The position numbers and the translations under genes are program-made. Below the pieces are notes generated by a model. That model worked only from the letters and a program-made list of their open reading frames with translations, had not been told where the DNA came from and searched no databases. Source: Floccularia luteovirens (lineage: Eukaryota; Basidiomycota; Agaricomycetes; Agaricales; Squamanitaceae). Taken from it: a stretch of DNA of 64,000 nt. The stretch is from assembly GCA_009739215.1 (NCBI GenBank), contig VSJF01000007.1, positions 1,054,001-1,118,000 of the forward strand, written 5' to 3'. This document shows, piece by piece, positions 38,570-50,914 of the stretch (positions within the stretch are counted from its first letter, which is position 1; every line of letters starts with the position of its first letter).

Positions 38570-41316
38570 TCATTCCCCGTAGACTTCCTCAACGCCATCT
38601 ACATAACCAACCCCCATGAAGACGGGTACTCCACCGGCACCACCATGTGCCAAGAATCCGAGGTTTGTACTACGAGTACCAACTCCTGTGAATACATCAT
38701 CTTCGTCTTGCTCATCTCCACCTTCGGGATTACCAGAAGTTAGGTGGTGGCGCATTTCGTCTCGTAATGTCTGTGGTCTGGTTTCACGTTGTTCTCGATT
38801 CCTATCCTGACGCAGTTTCGATATTGATGAAGCCCGAGACGCTGAAGGGGTAGATTTCTTGTGTTTGGGTTGTGATTCATGCTTCCGTGACGGGACTCGG
38901 GGTGTTTTTTGTCTGGCCCGCTTTTTTGGTAATGGACGCGGAGAAACTGCTTCTCGTTCAGGTGAAGAGAAGAGTATAGATAGAGGATCTTCCTCATCAG
39001 GGTCGTTTTGGGGATTGGGATTAGGAATTCGAGAAGGGGGTCGTGGTTTACGTGGCGATTTATCGGGCATAGGAGAAGAAGGTGGGCGACGATCAAAGAC
39101 TTTGGTGGCTGGCAGTGATGCACGACGGTTTGTGGTAGAACCTCGACGGCGGGATACATCTCCTGACAATATGGTTTTATTTGCGCGGTTGTCTACCATA
39201 TCAACATCAACTGCTGGTATTTGTGCCTCCTGCTGATGTGCGTCAACCGGTATCCCAGTGCCTTTGAAACGATATATTGCGCGAGACGGAACAAAAGGTG
39301 GGGTTGAAGGTGGGTGGTCATCAGGACTGGTATCATCTTCGCGCTCAACATCAGAGCAAAGGGAAGGAGTGGGAGCATCTGGTATAGACATTGGAAGGAG
39401 GGTGGTACTGTTGTTATTCCTACCAAGTGACGGTTGGGATTGTTGTGAAAGAGATGCTTGCGAAGTGTTACTCAATGAAGGTTGTTCGAAACTTGAATTT
39501 GAAGCAGAATTAGTTCTGGATGGTGAAATTAAAGACCTGCGTTTAATTCCTATACCTACAAAAGAAATGTGTTAATTTGATATTCACACTCAAATGAATT
39601 GAACTCACGAAGATCTTCCTGGAAATCAGTCCTCTTTCTTTTTTCGCCAACACGAACCTCACTCAGGTTACTTCTTGAAGCTATATGCCCAACCGACCTA
39701 CTTAGGTTTGAAGCCTGCAAGGACCTAAGACCTTGTAGAGAATGTGACTGACGCAGAGGTCTCCTTGTAGATTCAGTAGCTGGATTGGGTAAACGAGATG
39801 TTGAAGCAGTAAGAGAATCCGATGGCGCAGCAGCAGTCCCTGACACCTTTCTTAGCCGTACACTCTTCATTTCTTGTAAAAAAGCGGCCATCTTATCGGG
39901 TGCAATACCAATTGTCGGCTGACCCTTACGGTTGGATGCAAACAAGGGGTTAATAGGGGCTTCTGTAGGAGTTGGTGCATGCTTTAATGCAGCTCGTGCG
40001 GATGCGAAAAGTGTAGTTGTGTCTGGAGTAGTGGGCAAAGCTAACAGCGTAGCTTTTGGTGGCGGTGGCGGTGGAGGTGGGGGAGGCGGCGGTGGGGGCA
40101 TACGTGCTGTTGCTGACGAGACAGGTCTCCTAGATAACTAAACACAACTTATAATTACATACACTGGATTGAGAAGAAAACTGAAACTCGCCTCTGCCTT
40201 CAAATTGCGTATTTCTTCCTCGAGCGACTTGATTTTTTTCTTGTCTTTCTCCCTTTCTTCTTCCCTTTCTTGGTGTTGGAGAACACTTTCACTATCCTTG
40301 TCACGTTCCCATCGGCGTTCAGAGCTCCGTTGTTTCTCTTTTACGGCGACCAGTTCTTCCTCTTTTCCTCGTACGCGTGCTACATTCGGACCCCTGTACT
40401 CATCCTCTTGGGTTGCCGGCGAAGAGGCCCTTTGCTCACGCCTATCCTCATCTTTTCTACGCACAGGGGAGCCAAAATGATGTTTAGAGACTACTAACTT
40501 CTGTGGTGAGTGAGTAGGACTTGGCAAAAGGATTGAGGGATCCGCATCGTCGTTGTCTACATGAAACCTCTTGACCGCAGCCTTTACGGATTTGCGAGTC
40601 GTGGGAGGTGAATTCGATCTGCGAGAATTCGAAGTGTCTTGATGGGGTGATGGGCGACGTTTTGAGGGACCTGGTTCATTTTCTGCGGCATTCCTGTCAT
40701 GAGATGCCGTTGTATCGAACCGTACATGGCGATCACCATGTAAGGTGTAGTGGAAAGAATCATCAGGTTGAATAGAAGGTGAGCGGGGAAACAGAGAGCC
40801 TGGCATAGTCATGGAAGGTCGTCGCCGGATCGCACGAGGGAGTGGAGGTGAGAATTCTATGAACTGGGCTGAGCATAAGAATCCCCTATCATGCATATCT
40901 ACATACCATTTGTAGGGAGAGGGGGAGAGGGAGCTCTTGTAGTTTGGGTAGATCGTTTATGCAATTCTGTCTGACGACTTTTCCGTGAACCTGGGGAAGA
41001 ACTCCGGTACTTGTGATTCGATTCTGTTTCTTCTCCTTCAGAGTCCGTAAGCTTACGGACTTCCAGGCGGGAATTAACAATATTCTGGTAATTGGAGGGC
41101 ACATCATCCGGTTCTACGCGTGAAGATAGCAGCTCTGGGTCATCCTAAATAGCGTGTCAGTAAACGCAATTATGAGTACAAGCTGGTAACAAGAACCTCA
41201 GATATTGATTTTCCAGTTGCATGTGTAACAAAGGACTCGAATTCGCGAGATACAAAGTCGAAGACGCCTGATAGCAAACCTGAGGAGTTTGTTGGATGAT
41301 GTTGAGGAGGAGACAT
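38570..41316 (-). CDS. Hypothetical coiled-coil and poly-proline protein
   Basis: Five exons (41316-41197, 41144-40907, 40868-40192, 40137-39609, 39555-38570) give 849 residues in phase throughout. The N-terminus (GLLSGVFDFVSREFESFVTH) is a short helix. The middle is Ser/Arg/Pro-rich and disordered. A charged coiled coil spans the end of exon three (EREEEREKDKKKIKSLEEEI), followed by a run of 14 prolines encoded by a GGC/GGT tract, a WH2-like helix (DKMAAFLQEMKSVRLRKV), and a long basic C-terminal tail with several SPRKPRP-like clusters. Prolines plus a possible WH2 motif hint at an actin link, but I recognise no family. Intron 40191-40138 begins with GC, chosen because only that pair keeps phase. 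Divergent from the MMTAG2-like gene 80 bp away. Confidence 0.75.
40055..40102 (-). repeat. Poly-proline-coding trinucleotide tract
   Basis: GGC/GGT/GGA/GGG codons on the plus strand, that is CCN proline codons on the coding minus strand, about 14 in a row within the hypothetical coiled-coil gene. Confidence 0.9.
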
Positions 41317-41396
41317 GCTTGAACAATGTCGGTGTCACGCTTGTCACAAATAATGTGCTTGTGACAGTTTCGAAAGAGGCTCTCAGTTTCTTCATT
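41317..41396. promoter_or_regulatory. 80-bp bidirectional promoter
   Basis: Only 80 bp separate the start codons of two divergent genes. The interval must hold both core promoters or the transcripts overlap at their 5' ends. No specific motif claimed. Confidence 0.5.
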
Positions 41397-42188
41397 ATGT
41401 TCGAACCTATCCGAGGCGGTACTCGTGGAGGGCAAGCAGAGTTCAAATGGTCTGATGTCTCTGCAGATAAAGACAGAGAAGTGAGCATTTTTCTTATTCC
41501 TTGTTGTGTTGGTCCTGACCTAATCACCCTTCAGAACTACCTGGGACATAGTATTAATGCACCCACTGGACGGTGGCAAAAGAACAAGGACATACATTGG
41601 TATAATAGAGATGTCAATCAAACACAAGCTGAAAAAGATGAGGAAATAAGGAAGATAAAGGAGTTGGAGGCAGATGCACTAGCCGTAGCATTGTGCGTTC
41701 AATAATAACATTAAATCGTACTTTGACTAATACTCCAGTTTCTTATAATGCTAATCCTCAGGGGATATGAACCTGCCTCGAAATCTTCGACTAAAGCCGC
41801 AACTACCGAATCTGCGGAAAAATCCCAAAACGATCCGGACCGTATTGATGAAAAAGAGGACAAGCGACGGAAGAAGAAAGAGCACAAAGAGGAGAAGAGG
41901 TTGCGCAAGGAGATACGTAGGTTGGAAAAAGCGGAGAGAGAAAGTCGACATGGTATTGAGGACGCACGTAGTATGCCACATCGGCACTATGTGCCACGCT
42001 CGCGATCAAGATCACCTAGACCCCGTTCCAGAGAGCAACGAGATCATGATATGAGAACTCGTCCTCGTAGTCGAAGTTGGGGTAGGGGTTACAATCCTCG
42101 TGATGGCCATAGCAGGAATGACTCAAAGACTAAGGACTATGATATGTATAATAGTAGGCATTCCGAGTTAAGGAGAGATTCTCGTTGA
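41397..42188 (+). CDS. MMTAG2-family protein (multiple myeloma tumor-associated 2 type)
   Basis: Three exons (41397-41480, 41535-41692, 41762-42188) give 222 residues. The N-terminus is the family block: MFEPIRGGTRGGQAEFKWSD, then DKDRENYLGHSINAPTGRWQ and NKDIHWYNRD. I chose the ATG at 41397 because the family begins there; an in-frame ATG upstream (41289) would overlap the divergent gene. The middle is a highly charged Lys/Glu helix and the C-terminus is Arg/Ser-rich (PRSRSRSPRPRSREQ), so the protein is likely nuclear and RNA-linked. Its molecular role is not established. Confidence 0.9.
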
Positions 42189-42297
42189 GTATGATCACAC
42201 GTTCTCTGTTCAATTCTTGAATTCCTCTGGTCCATCCATAACGATACGTACACTCTTTCTAATGCTACAAAATTAACCACATCTCTTTGTTTGCATA

Positions 42298-44151
42298 TTA
42301 ACCGCCGGCTTTCCAGTATGCAATATCCCCATCAATCACTTCAAAAGCGGTGTTAGTTTCTGCAAGACTGATAAATCACTCCAACTCACTTTCATAAGGC
42401 TTTCCTTGTTGCCTTAGTTTGCCAGCTGATTTAACAGCGGCTTCACTTCCATATTCCTTCAGATCATCATAAGACATGATTTCACCACAAACAAATTTGT
42501 TTTCAAAGTCGGAGCTGTAACAGCATGTCAACAGTGAATCTACAAAGCAAAAAATATGGGCCTACTGGATGACACCGGCAGCCTGAGGGGCTTTGGTTCC
42601 TCTTCTGATAGTCCATGCACGAACTTCATCAGGACCACAAGTAAAGTAACGGATAAGCTATTAAGAATCGCAATGAGCCATAGATCTGATAAAAAGTAAT
42701 ATTAACCAACATCAAGACTGCTGTATCCTGCCTGTGTAATTTTCGGGAGTGCACTGGTCGCTCCAGCCTTTTTTTCTTCTTCCGCTTTTTCCTCAGCGGG
42801 CAGACCAGCCAAACGCTCCTCTAGAGAAACGGAGAATGGGATCAGGGGATCACCCGGATTGTTGGTATCGATCCAAGCTTTGATTTTTGGCAGCCTGTTC
42901 ACATCCGTCTCGTCAGATAAATAAGTGGTAAAATAAATACAAGTAGTTTACCATTTATTTTTCTTGCGAACGTAGTCTTTCTCACTAAGATTAACGAGAT
43001 ATGTAACTGGTTTCGCAGTCAAAAGCTGCAATCCATTGACAACATCTATCTATAAGGTTAGGTTAGTAACTTTGTTTCATTGAAGGCAATTGAAGAGGGG
43101 GGGAATCAGAAAAAATAACTATTTCAAAGAATTGGGGCGTTACTCCCGTCTCAACGAGCTGGGTTATCGAGCAACATGCTCTTTTTCATCTTTTGGAGGA
43201 TGCTAAGCAGGGATTGAGAATTTACCTAGATACACAATATCAGATATCTGACAAGCCTTTCTCCATGAACTGGGTATGGAACTTTACCTCTTTATTGTTC
43301 CAATCAGCTTTGCGGATATCTTTTCCTTCGACAGTAAGAACTTTGAGTATCTTTTCAACGACAGCCTGACAGAAACTGATGAGCACGGGGAGCAACATTG
43401 AAACCCAACAACTCACGATCTCTTCTTTCTTTGCCCTGTCTGCTAAACTATTACTTCCAAGACTCCGTCCAGATTTTTTCAGACCATCAAGCGATTTCTC
43501 CACCCATTCAATGTCTTTGAGTCTCAATTCAGTTTGAATGATGTCCATGTCACGAAGAGGATCGACATCGCCTTCAACATGAATCACCTCTGCGTCGTCG
43601 AACGCACGGACAACCTGAAAAATACCATCCACAGCCCTTACATGAGAAAGGAAAGCGTTACCGAGACCAGCACCCGTAGATGCTCCCTACAAAAATGTAA
43701 AAGAATCAACGAGAGGTTTGCGTACATAGGAAGTTAATTGACCTACCGCTGTCAGACCGGCAATATCAATGCAGGTAAGAAAAGCGGGAACTCGAGAGGC
43801 TGGCTTATAAACGTCACAAAGCCACTCAAAACGAGCGTCTGGTACGGGTATTCGTGCTTCTTCCGGGTTTATGGTAGCATAGGGAAAGTTTGCAGCCTTT
43901 CCAAGATCTATACGGAGTTACAAGTGAGTACTGTGTAGAATAAAAATGTTGCAACAAAATCAACCTGTCTCCGAAAGCGCATTGAAAAACGACGACTTTC
44001 CCACATTGGGAAGACCTAGATATGAAAAAGCAGTTCAGGGCATTGAAAACTAGATCTTGAAGAAAAACAAACCTACGATGCCGATTTTAAGGTTGTTGCT
44101 GGGTCTTCCCAAGAGAGCTTTCTTCTCTACGGCAGCCTTCTTTGGAGGCAT
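42298..44151 (-). CDS. OLA1: Obg-like ATPase 1 (OLA1/YchF)
   Basis: Ten exons close in frame to 392 residues, normal for the family. Seen: the P-loop [15 protein letters not shown], the switch region [37 protein letters not shown] (G3), and the NLSE motif (VNLSEKDY) in place of NKxD, which explains ATP over GTP preference in YchF proteins. A helical domain and a C-terminal TGS domain follow ([41 protein letters not shown]). The protein binds ribosomes and acts in translation and stress control. Start at [15 protein letters not shown]; an in-frame ATG upstream would add about 36 hydrophobic residues and is less likely. One intron (43287-43050) is 238 nt, longer than its neighbours. Confidence 0.96.
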
Positions 44152-44357
44152 TTTCTTCTTGATGGCTAGAGCAGCAGAGGAGGAGAATGATTTCGGGCTA
44201 GAAAGCGAAGGAAAGCACAGAGTCAGCTGAAGATGGCGAAATCGATGAATTGCCATTTCTGTAATTAAAAAAAAAGAAACTGAACACAGCCACCACACCA
44301 TCCACACAGATTATTAAATATTATTAATTAAATATTTCAAGTTATCCTCTTGCCTTC

Positions 44358-45125
44358 ATGCATCTGCTCTCGTTCCTTCTCTCCTCATTCGCCCTTCTCA
44401 TTGCCTCAGTTTCAGCTCAAACTATCACAACCACCGACGCGTAAGCCTTGCCGCTTCACCTTTCATCTTTTGCCGACCATAAATTATAGCAATGCCGACA
44501 CAATTGTAGTCGTCGTCACTACAAACCCTCTTGGGCTTCCAACAACTCAAACACTGTAAGTGTTATGTGTTGAAAACTTTCGACATTTTTAGCTTACTTT
44601 TGTATTTCTGATGTAAGGTTGACTCTTCCCCCAACGGATGCACCGGATGTTCCATCGACTACATCATCATCGTCGACAACAACCCAGATCACTCCACCTG
44701 GACAACCCCCTGTAGCGACTACAAGTCCGACAACAACACCCCCAACAACACTTGCAGCTACGACTGCCACAACAGCTCGTTTACCCGCAGTTGACACAAC
44801 CGTTCAACATGGCCCCGTTGGACAACCAGACCCAACAACAGGAACACCTGGTGGACCTACTCCCTACAGATATACCACAGTTGTTGGCGGTGTTACTACC
44901 GTTTTAACTGACATATTTACCCCAACAAGCCCCGAAACTGTACGTGTCACCCCTACGCTGGTTGGATCTATCTTGGATTACAGTCAATGGCTATCCAAGT
45001 ATGGTCCTCAGCAAACAGCCAATGCAACTACAGTGAATGGTGGAATGAAAAACGAACTATCATTAACAATGAGTGTTCTTACAAGTGTATTTGCTGTGAT
45101 TGTAACTGGGTTGCATTATCTGTGA
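44358..45125 (+). CDS. GPI-anchored Ser/Thr-rich surface protein
   Basis: Three exons (44358-44440, 44490-44555, 44618-45125) give 218 residues. A signal peptide (HLLSFLLSSFALLIASVSA) leads into about 150 residues of Thr/Pro/Ser/Val repeats, likely O-mannosylated. The C-terminus has a small-residue cleavage zone (ATTVNGGMKN) followed by a hydrophobic tail (SVLTSVFAVIVTGLHYL), the pattern of a GPI signal. It would sit in the outer plasma membrane or wall. No enzymatic domain. Divergent from OLA1 with 206 bp between starts. Confidence 0.8.
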
Positions 45126-45398
45126 GTATGCGAGTAGAGCAGGTTGGAACATTAGTTTTTTTCTTGCCATCTGGACAGGCCTTGACCGGACCATTATACG
45201 TAGCTGTGAGCTGTATTACGTATGTTTTGCACCTCATATACATACCATATAATTTATTGTGAAGAATTTTGTGGCCAGCTGTGGCCCTCATATTTTGACA
45301 AAGATACTTTTATTGACCGTGCCACACACGTGATGACAGTATAAATCCAAGTGGGCCCTCTTAAAGTTATATGTTTCAAGCACGACTTGCGAGAGGCA
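45126..45398. other. Intergenic
   Basis: 273 bp between tandem genes, no coding signal. Confidence 0.45.
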
Positions 45399-48335
45399 AT
45401 GTCTCCGGATTCAAACAACGTAGAGAGTATCGCAATAGCTTTAGTTGTCGAATCTTCACTACCTGTCGCTGAAGAATGGGGACGCAAGGTCCTTGAGTAT
45501 GTATCAAAACTCCTGAAGCGGTTGACCGACACACACCCTGGTTTTAAGGTAACCATCCCCCGTCATCTTTCCGGATTCAATTAACAATCTTCCTCAAGTT
45601 ACGGATCGCTCTGGTAACCTATGGTTCCACGGATACATTTCCATCCCCTCTGCTATGCAAGAGATTCTTTGCAGATTTCCAACAAGTCCTACGTGAAATG
45701 AAGGACGACCAATCCAAGCTTGGAATTGGGCAGACTAATCATAGTGAGGGTAGAGGTATGGCGGCGTTAGAAGGCCTAGTGGCTGCAATCGAGGTATTCC
45801 CCAAATATACGAAGGTTCTACAATATTGTTACTTATTTCTCTAGCTTTTTGATGTTTTACGAGAATACTCGCAATCAAAAGACGCCGGTCGTTCTCAAGT
45901 TAACCACATCTTCCATGTGATAGCTTCCTCACCAGATTCAACCCAGTGTCCCATGTGGAATACTTCAACGATTTTGGATCATGTTACTTGGGATACGCTC
46001 CCTCTAGAACTTAAGAAAGTATAGTAATTCACCTATTTTCCTTAATGGCTTATATCTTAACTAGCTATAATACAGAGAAATATTAACACTAGTTTCATTT
46101 TCCTTCGTCCCCAACCCGCCAAAATCTCAGAACTGTTTTCAGCAGTATGGCTCATGTTTTCTCCACGAGATAATCACTGAACCCGATGCACTCATGCAGG
46201 CCGGATCCACAGGACCTTCTAGTCCATGGTTCAATTTGTCGCCACCTCATTCAATGCTTCTCTCCGGTTTCTCACCAGTATCTCAACAGAAAAGTATATT
46301 CTACGACCAGTATCTGACTACAAACTACAAACCACTGATACCGTATCTGCAGCAACTAAACGTACGAACGAAAATACACCAATCGAGCGTACACCAGAAT
46401 CAAAAAGGCAGCGAGTTGGACAGTCACCTAAACTGCCGATAATGAAGACCCCTCCTAACCTTGGACCAGCTGTATCCACCCCATCGAGGGCACAACCTCC
46501 CACTACTGCCGCTCTTGCACCAAACACAAACAATGGGCCTCCCCCACAAACCAATATACCCCGCCTACCACAGCAGCAATTTATCGAACGTATGCGTGCT
46601 GCAGAAGAACAACTGAGAAATCTTGAATTATCGATCCAAGAAGCGAAAGCAATGGGTAACAACGAGCTGGTGGAGAAACTCACGCAAGACCTTACTAAAA
46701 GGAAGGAAGCTCAACAAAAATTCAAGATGGCCATTACTTCCTATGCACAAAATCAAAACATGGCAGCTCGACAGCAGCAAGCGCAGGTACACGCTGCAGC
46801 GAATGCCATCGGTATCCCGTCTGTGGCCCGCACGAACTCCTCGCCTGCACTGGCAGATAATAAAGATGCAGTACCCGCAACGCTTGGGTTGATAAATGAA
46901 CCTAATGACAACATGGTCCAAGGTCAAAATTTAGGGATCAACACAGATTCCCAAGTCCCTGCACAGTTATTTCAAAATCGACCCACCAACCCATCCAACT
47001 ATGTTCCACTACCAAATACAAATACCAACGTTAATAATAGTGCTCAGCAGGCAATGATGGGAGGGTCGATGCCGAGCAATGTAGCAACACAAATACAGAA
47101 ACTTTTCGATCAGCAACAGCGTAACAGACCAACTGGTCATTTAGGAAATACGAACATGAATATCCTTCAAAATCAAATCGGGGAGAGAGGTCTCAATCAG
47201 AGCGCAAATGCTATGCAAACACAAGCAGGAGCATCCTACCAAAACCTAGAACAATCTATGGCAAATGGTAGCAAACCGAACGCGATACCGGTATGGACAG
47301 GTGCCCTGTGTTGGTCAGGTACGAGTTCCAACGGGAAGAAAGAAGTGCGTACTTATGTAGTCGCAAGTACACAAAATCCGGGTGCTAGGTACATGTTCTC
47401 TATGTTCTTGTTTGATTATTTGTAACTTTGTTCTCGAATTCTAGCCACCCTGAAACCTGGCCTCAGACACTCTCGCTTGTCCCAACGAGAGAACCAGCTG
47501 TTCCATTGAACGATATACAACTTTGGATGAAACGTCATGAACCCGTGCTGTGCACATTCCAAGTACAGGCCCGCGTTACTGACCCTAAAACGAACGAAAG
47601 CTACTATCGGACACTGGTGCAACTATTGACCATGAGAAATGCTGTGAGTGCGCCTTGCTCATCAACTGTATGGCCGAGTTTGACTGACACACTGCACATC
47701 AGTATGCGGTAGCAGCATGGACACTCCCTTCTGGGGAACAATCAAACAACGCTCTAATTTTCCCAGTCAATGGCGTTGGTCTCGCGGGTGCTTTTTTCCC
47801 TACCCGAGGTATCCCGGAAATGCCTAAACCTACAGTCATGCCTAGTGGACAGTCCACAATGAACAACTTCATAGCTCGTATGCAACAGATGACCCCTGAG
47901 CAGCGTGCACACATTATGGCTCAGTATACCCAGCGTCAACAATTACAACGAGCACAACTCATGGCACAACAGCACGCAGGAGATGGAGGGGCAGGGAGTG
48001 CGTCAAATCAAATGGCAATGGCGCAAGCTAAGGCGCAGCAGATCATCCAACAGAATGCTCAACAGTCCCATGATCTTTCTACTGCGCAATTCGGATTGAA
48101 TATACAAAATTCTAATATGGGACTTATGGGAATGATGGGGCCTCATGGTGCGCATAATGGAGCAAACTTGATGAATTCTATGGGTGCTACCAACCCTGGA
48201 GCAGTCAGTGCAGGCCTCCCACGTCCCGTCAGTGGGGGCCCGAATGGCGGGATACCAAATAGTGTTAGTTTGGAGATGCTAGAGTCATTTATGCAAAGGA
48301 ACCCTGGTGGGGGGCACGGAATGGGCCCAACTTAG
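45399..48335 (+). CDS. Mediator subunit 25-like protein (VWA and ACID/PTOV-like)
   Basis: Eight exons (45399-45548, 45599-45793, 45845-46018, 46076-46144, 46200-46293, 46353-47388, 47445-47643, 47703-48335) give 849 residues. Residues 8-200 look like the MED25-type von Willebrand A domain: ESIAIALVVESSLPVAEEW, LRIALVTYGSTD, a Gly/Ala-rich loop EGRGMAALEGLVAAIELFD, and NTSFIFLRPQPAKISELF. A Pro/Gln/Asn-rich linker contains a coiled coil. A later block beginning IPVWTGALCWSG, with WPQTLSLVPT and YAVAAWTLPSG, resembles the ACID/PTOV fold that binds activators. The C-terminus is Gln/Met/Gly-rich. Mediator links transcription factors to RNA polymerase II. Junction 46294-46352 was set by phase (59 nt). 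Confidence 0.78.
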
Positions 48336-48577
48336 GAACTTAAATTCGTTGCTAGACAGCGAACTCTTTCCGGAAGATGTGTTTATCTCCCCGTTGATCA
48401 AGGCGACTGTTATTCCATACCGACAACACCATCTAGCTAGGGACAGAAATCGTTCTTCGAAAAGACATGTCCTCCGAACTAAACACGCCGACCCTCTACA
48501 AATACAACGAGCTATTGGATATGCATTCTTTCTGGATTGTCACGAACTTTACGTATGTTTGAGAGTACGGTTCTCTC

Positions 48578-49488
48578 TTAGCTTTGAGGGGTACTGAAGT
48601 TGCCATCCGTTCCTTGTATTTTCTGATGGTCCGCCAGATTTGCCTGAGCTTCATAAACAGTTATGATAGGATTGTTTTTGCGCTATTAGCCAGTTTTAGT
48701 TCCTCCAATACTGGGTTCACAATTATTAAACATACTTCCGTCCAATGACCTAGAAACCCCACGTAATAAACCTGAACGGTATCTGCACCTTGCGCCTCTG
48801 GAAAGTATAGAGTGATGGAAGATACGTTTGAAAACTTGGCGGTCCTGTGTAAAAGAAAAGAATCGATCAAAGCACCAAGATTGGGCAGGTTTTCAGTGTA
48901 CTTTACTGCGTATTCTCCTACTTCTCTGCCTTGTGCTACTGTAAACTCTTGTGTCGGATTTTTCTGTTCCAAGTCCCCAAAGTCGAGGTTATCCTCGTTG
49001 GCAAACTATCAAAACATAGACATAAGTAGTGAAACGTCTCAACAAACACCCCAAATTCATCTCACTAAGGCCACTTTGGCAGGTGTCTGGTCCAAAGGTC
49101 CTGTTTTCAATAACAAAGATCGTAGCTTCACAGACCCGGTGAACGGGATGCGAATGATCCTGATAATTATAAGTAGCACTCTAGCCAACTCGGAAGGAGC
49201 TTATGGTACATTTGGTCATCTGCATCTGACTCGAGAGACTCATAGAGAGACCGTGTTGGTCCATGCTGTATAATGAGTAGTGGCAGGTCATCATACCTTT
49301 GATTCATCCAAGCGTTCATGCCAAGGTTTTATAACTTGATCTCCTTGACCGAGAGCATTGAGAGCAATGACATTGGGGCGATCAATATGTGTATAAAGAT
49401 TATCTTGGGGACCGAGGTCAGAAGTGTCTATATCGTGGTCATGGTCATGGCTCTCATGGCCACAATGTTCGTGTGGATGTTGAGGCAT
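48578..49488 (-). CDS. PITH-domain protein (PITHD1-like)
   Basis: Five exons (49488-49297, 49265-49210, 49159-49066, 49005-48736, 48682-48578) give 238 residues. The N-terminus has a His-rich metal-binding-like stretch (HPHEHCGHESHDHDHD). The PITH domain follows: NLYTHIDRPNVIALN, RIPFTGSVKLRSLLLKTG, FGDLEQKNPTQEFTV, KFSNVSSITLYFP and VYYVGFLGHWTE, ending ITVYEAQANLADH. PITH domains occur at the C-terminus of TXNL1 and bind the proteasome; this protein has no thioredoxin part. The last exon was placed by the conserved text after the tryptophan. Confidence 0.9.
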
Positions 49489-49905
49489 GTGTGTGTATTG
49501 AGTAAAGACAAATGAAGTTCGTGAGAACCAATTTCAAGTAAAATTTTAACCAGTTCTACAAGCTCAAGTATTGTTCCAATTGCAATCAAGTGAGTTTTAA
49601 ACTCTCTAACACCCTGGTTGTTATATGATGACTTTTGTAATTTGCGTTCGATTGCCTTTGTCCTTATATAAAGGGATCACTTGCCGGTGTATCCTGGGGT
49701 CAGAGGTATGAGACAAACGACTATTTCTGATTCACCTGCCTTACATCTATGTATGCTCTTTTATTACCTTACTAACCTAATCTCCTAGGACATGGTTCGG
49801 TGTTGGGTCGGGGTTGTTTTGTGATCATGAGGAATGGAGGTCTTTGTCGTAATAGTTTCTGGGTGTAATCATGATATCCAATCATTTGTGTAATCACAAA
49901 GTCAA
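49489..49905. other. Divergent intergenic region
   Basis: 417 bp between PITH and UBX starts. I looked for an N-terminal ubiquitin-like exon of the UBX gene here and could not find one in frame. Confidence 0.4.
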
Positions 49906-50914
49906 ATGGAACCACCACAAGCTCAGTCGGAAAGTGATATTGTTGCAGATAACCAGGCCAGTACTTCTATATCTACAGACTTCAAAGTCTACAAACCATC
50001 TTCTGAATCTCAAAGAGTCGATTTGCGTCAGTATCTTTCATTGCTCTCCAATCTGCGGTTAAATCCTGTCATACAGCCGTCCTTACCGATGAATATTTCA
50101 CTCCTACTGCGGCTGATTTGAAAGCCGCACAAGCAAGCTTATCTGCACGCACTCAAGCTTTGGTGAACGCACCCCTCTTACTTCGAGCAGCACGGGATGA
50201 CATTGAAAGGGCAAAACGAGATCGCTGGCCAACTGCAAGTATTGTTGTTCCTCACATTCTGACAAAAACCATTTATTTCGAATTTCGTCAGACCAAAATA
50301 CGGGTTAGATTCCCTGATCGCACTCAGCTAGAGAAAACATTCCCCTCAACAGATAAGATTCGCGCTGTTTACGCCTTCGTGCGAGAGTGTCTCCGGGAGG
50401 ATGTAAAACCAATCAAATTCATTCTATGTACTTCATTTTTCTAGGGATGAGAGCATTTGCTGACGATTGTGTTACGTCCAGACCAATCACCCCCTAAACG
50501 AGACCTCAAAGTATCAGATCCGAAAGTGCGCGGTCTCTCACTTGTGGAGTTGCAGTTGGCGCCCTCGTCTATCCTTTTATTGAGGTTCGAAGATGAATCT
50601 CTGAATCGTTCGTATCCATCCGGGTCCCCCACCTTCCCCATGGTTTGACTGGCTTCTCTCTAGACATCAACATTACTGCTCCACTCACGCAATCGGTCCT
50701 TTCCATGGCGGTTGACCTACCAACACCACCAAGTGCAAGTAGTGATACTAGCAGTTCTAATGCAGCAGGGAGTACTCCTACCCAAACTACTCCCCCAAGG
50801 GAGGCTGGATCTAGCGCTACGAAAAAGATACCAAAATGGCTAAAGTTTGGGCAAAGTGAGCAAATCCGTTTTATAAAATGGGTCATTGTAATAATTTATG
50901 AGTCAGAGAAATGA
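49906..50914 (+). CDS. UBX-domain protein (ASPL/TUG-like, Cdc48 cofactor)
   Basis: Six exons (49906-50026, 50077-50234, 50292-50427, 50482-50607, 50664-50855, 50907-50914) give 246 residues. The leading part is acidic/Ser-rich (DFKVYKPSSES). A helical pair precedes the UBX fold (AQASLSARTQALVN; RAARDDIERAKRDRW). The UBX domain runs TKIRVRFPDRTQLEKTF, KIRAVYAFVREC, VKPIKFIL then RDLKVSDPKVRGLSLVELQL. Such proteins recruit the AAA ATPase Cdc48/p97. Intron 50235-50291 starts GCAAGT, is 57 nt and stop-free; removing it gives WPTTKIRVRF, the family text. The last coding exon is only 8 nt, ending in GQKK. Weak point: an N-terminal ubiquitin-like domain, found in larger homologues, is missing here. 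Confidence 0.85.

Noticed and set aside
39932..40141. Plus-strand frame with a run of glycines.
   Set aside because: It is the antisense reading of the poly-proline tract in the minus-strand gene.
43050..43287. Long OLA1 intron considered as host of a C/D-box snoRNA (a stretch on the plus strand could pair with 25S rRNA over about 10 nt).
   Set aside because: No C box (RTGATGA) or correctly spaced D box on the same strand; 10-nt pairing is expected by chance.
49489..49905. Possible N-terminal ubiquitin-like exon of the UBX gene.
   Set aside because: No frame gives ubiquitin-like text that can splice to 49906, and homologues of this short type start at the same point.
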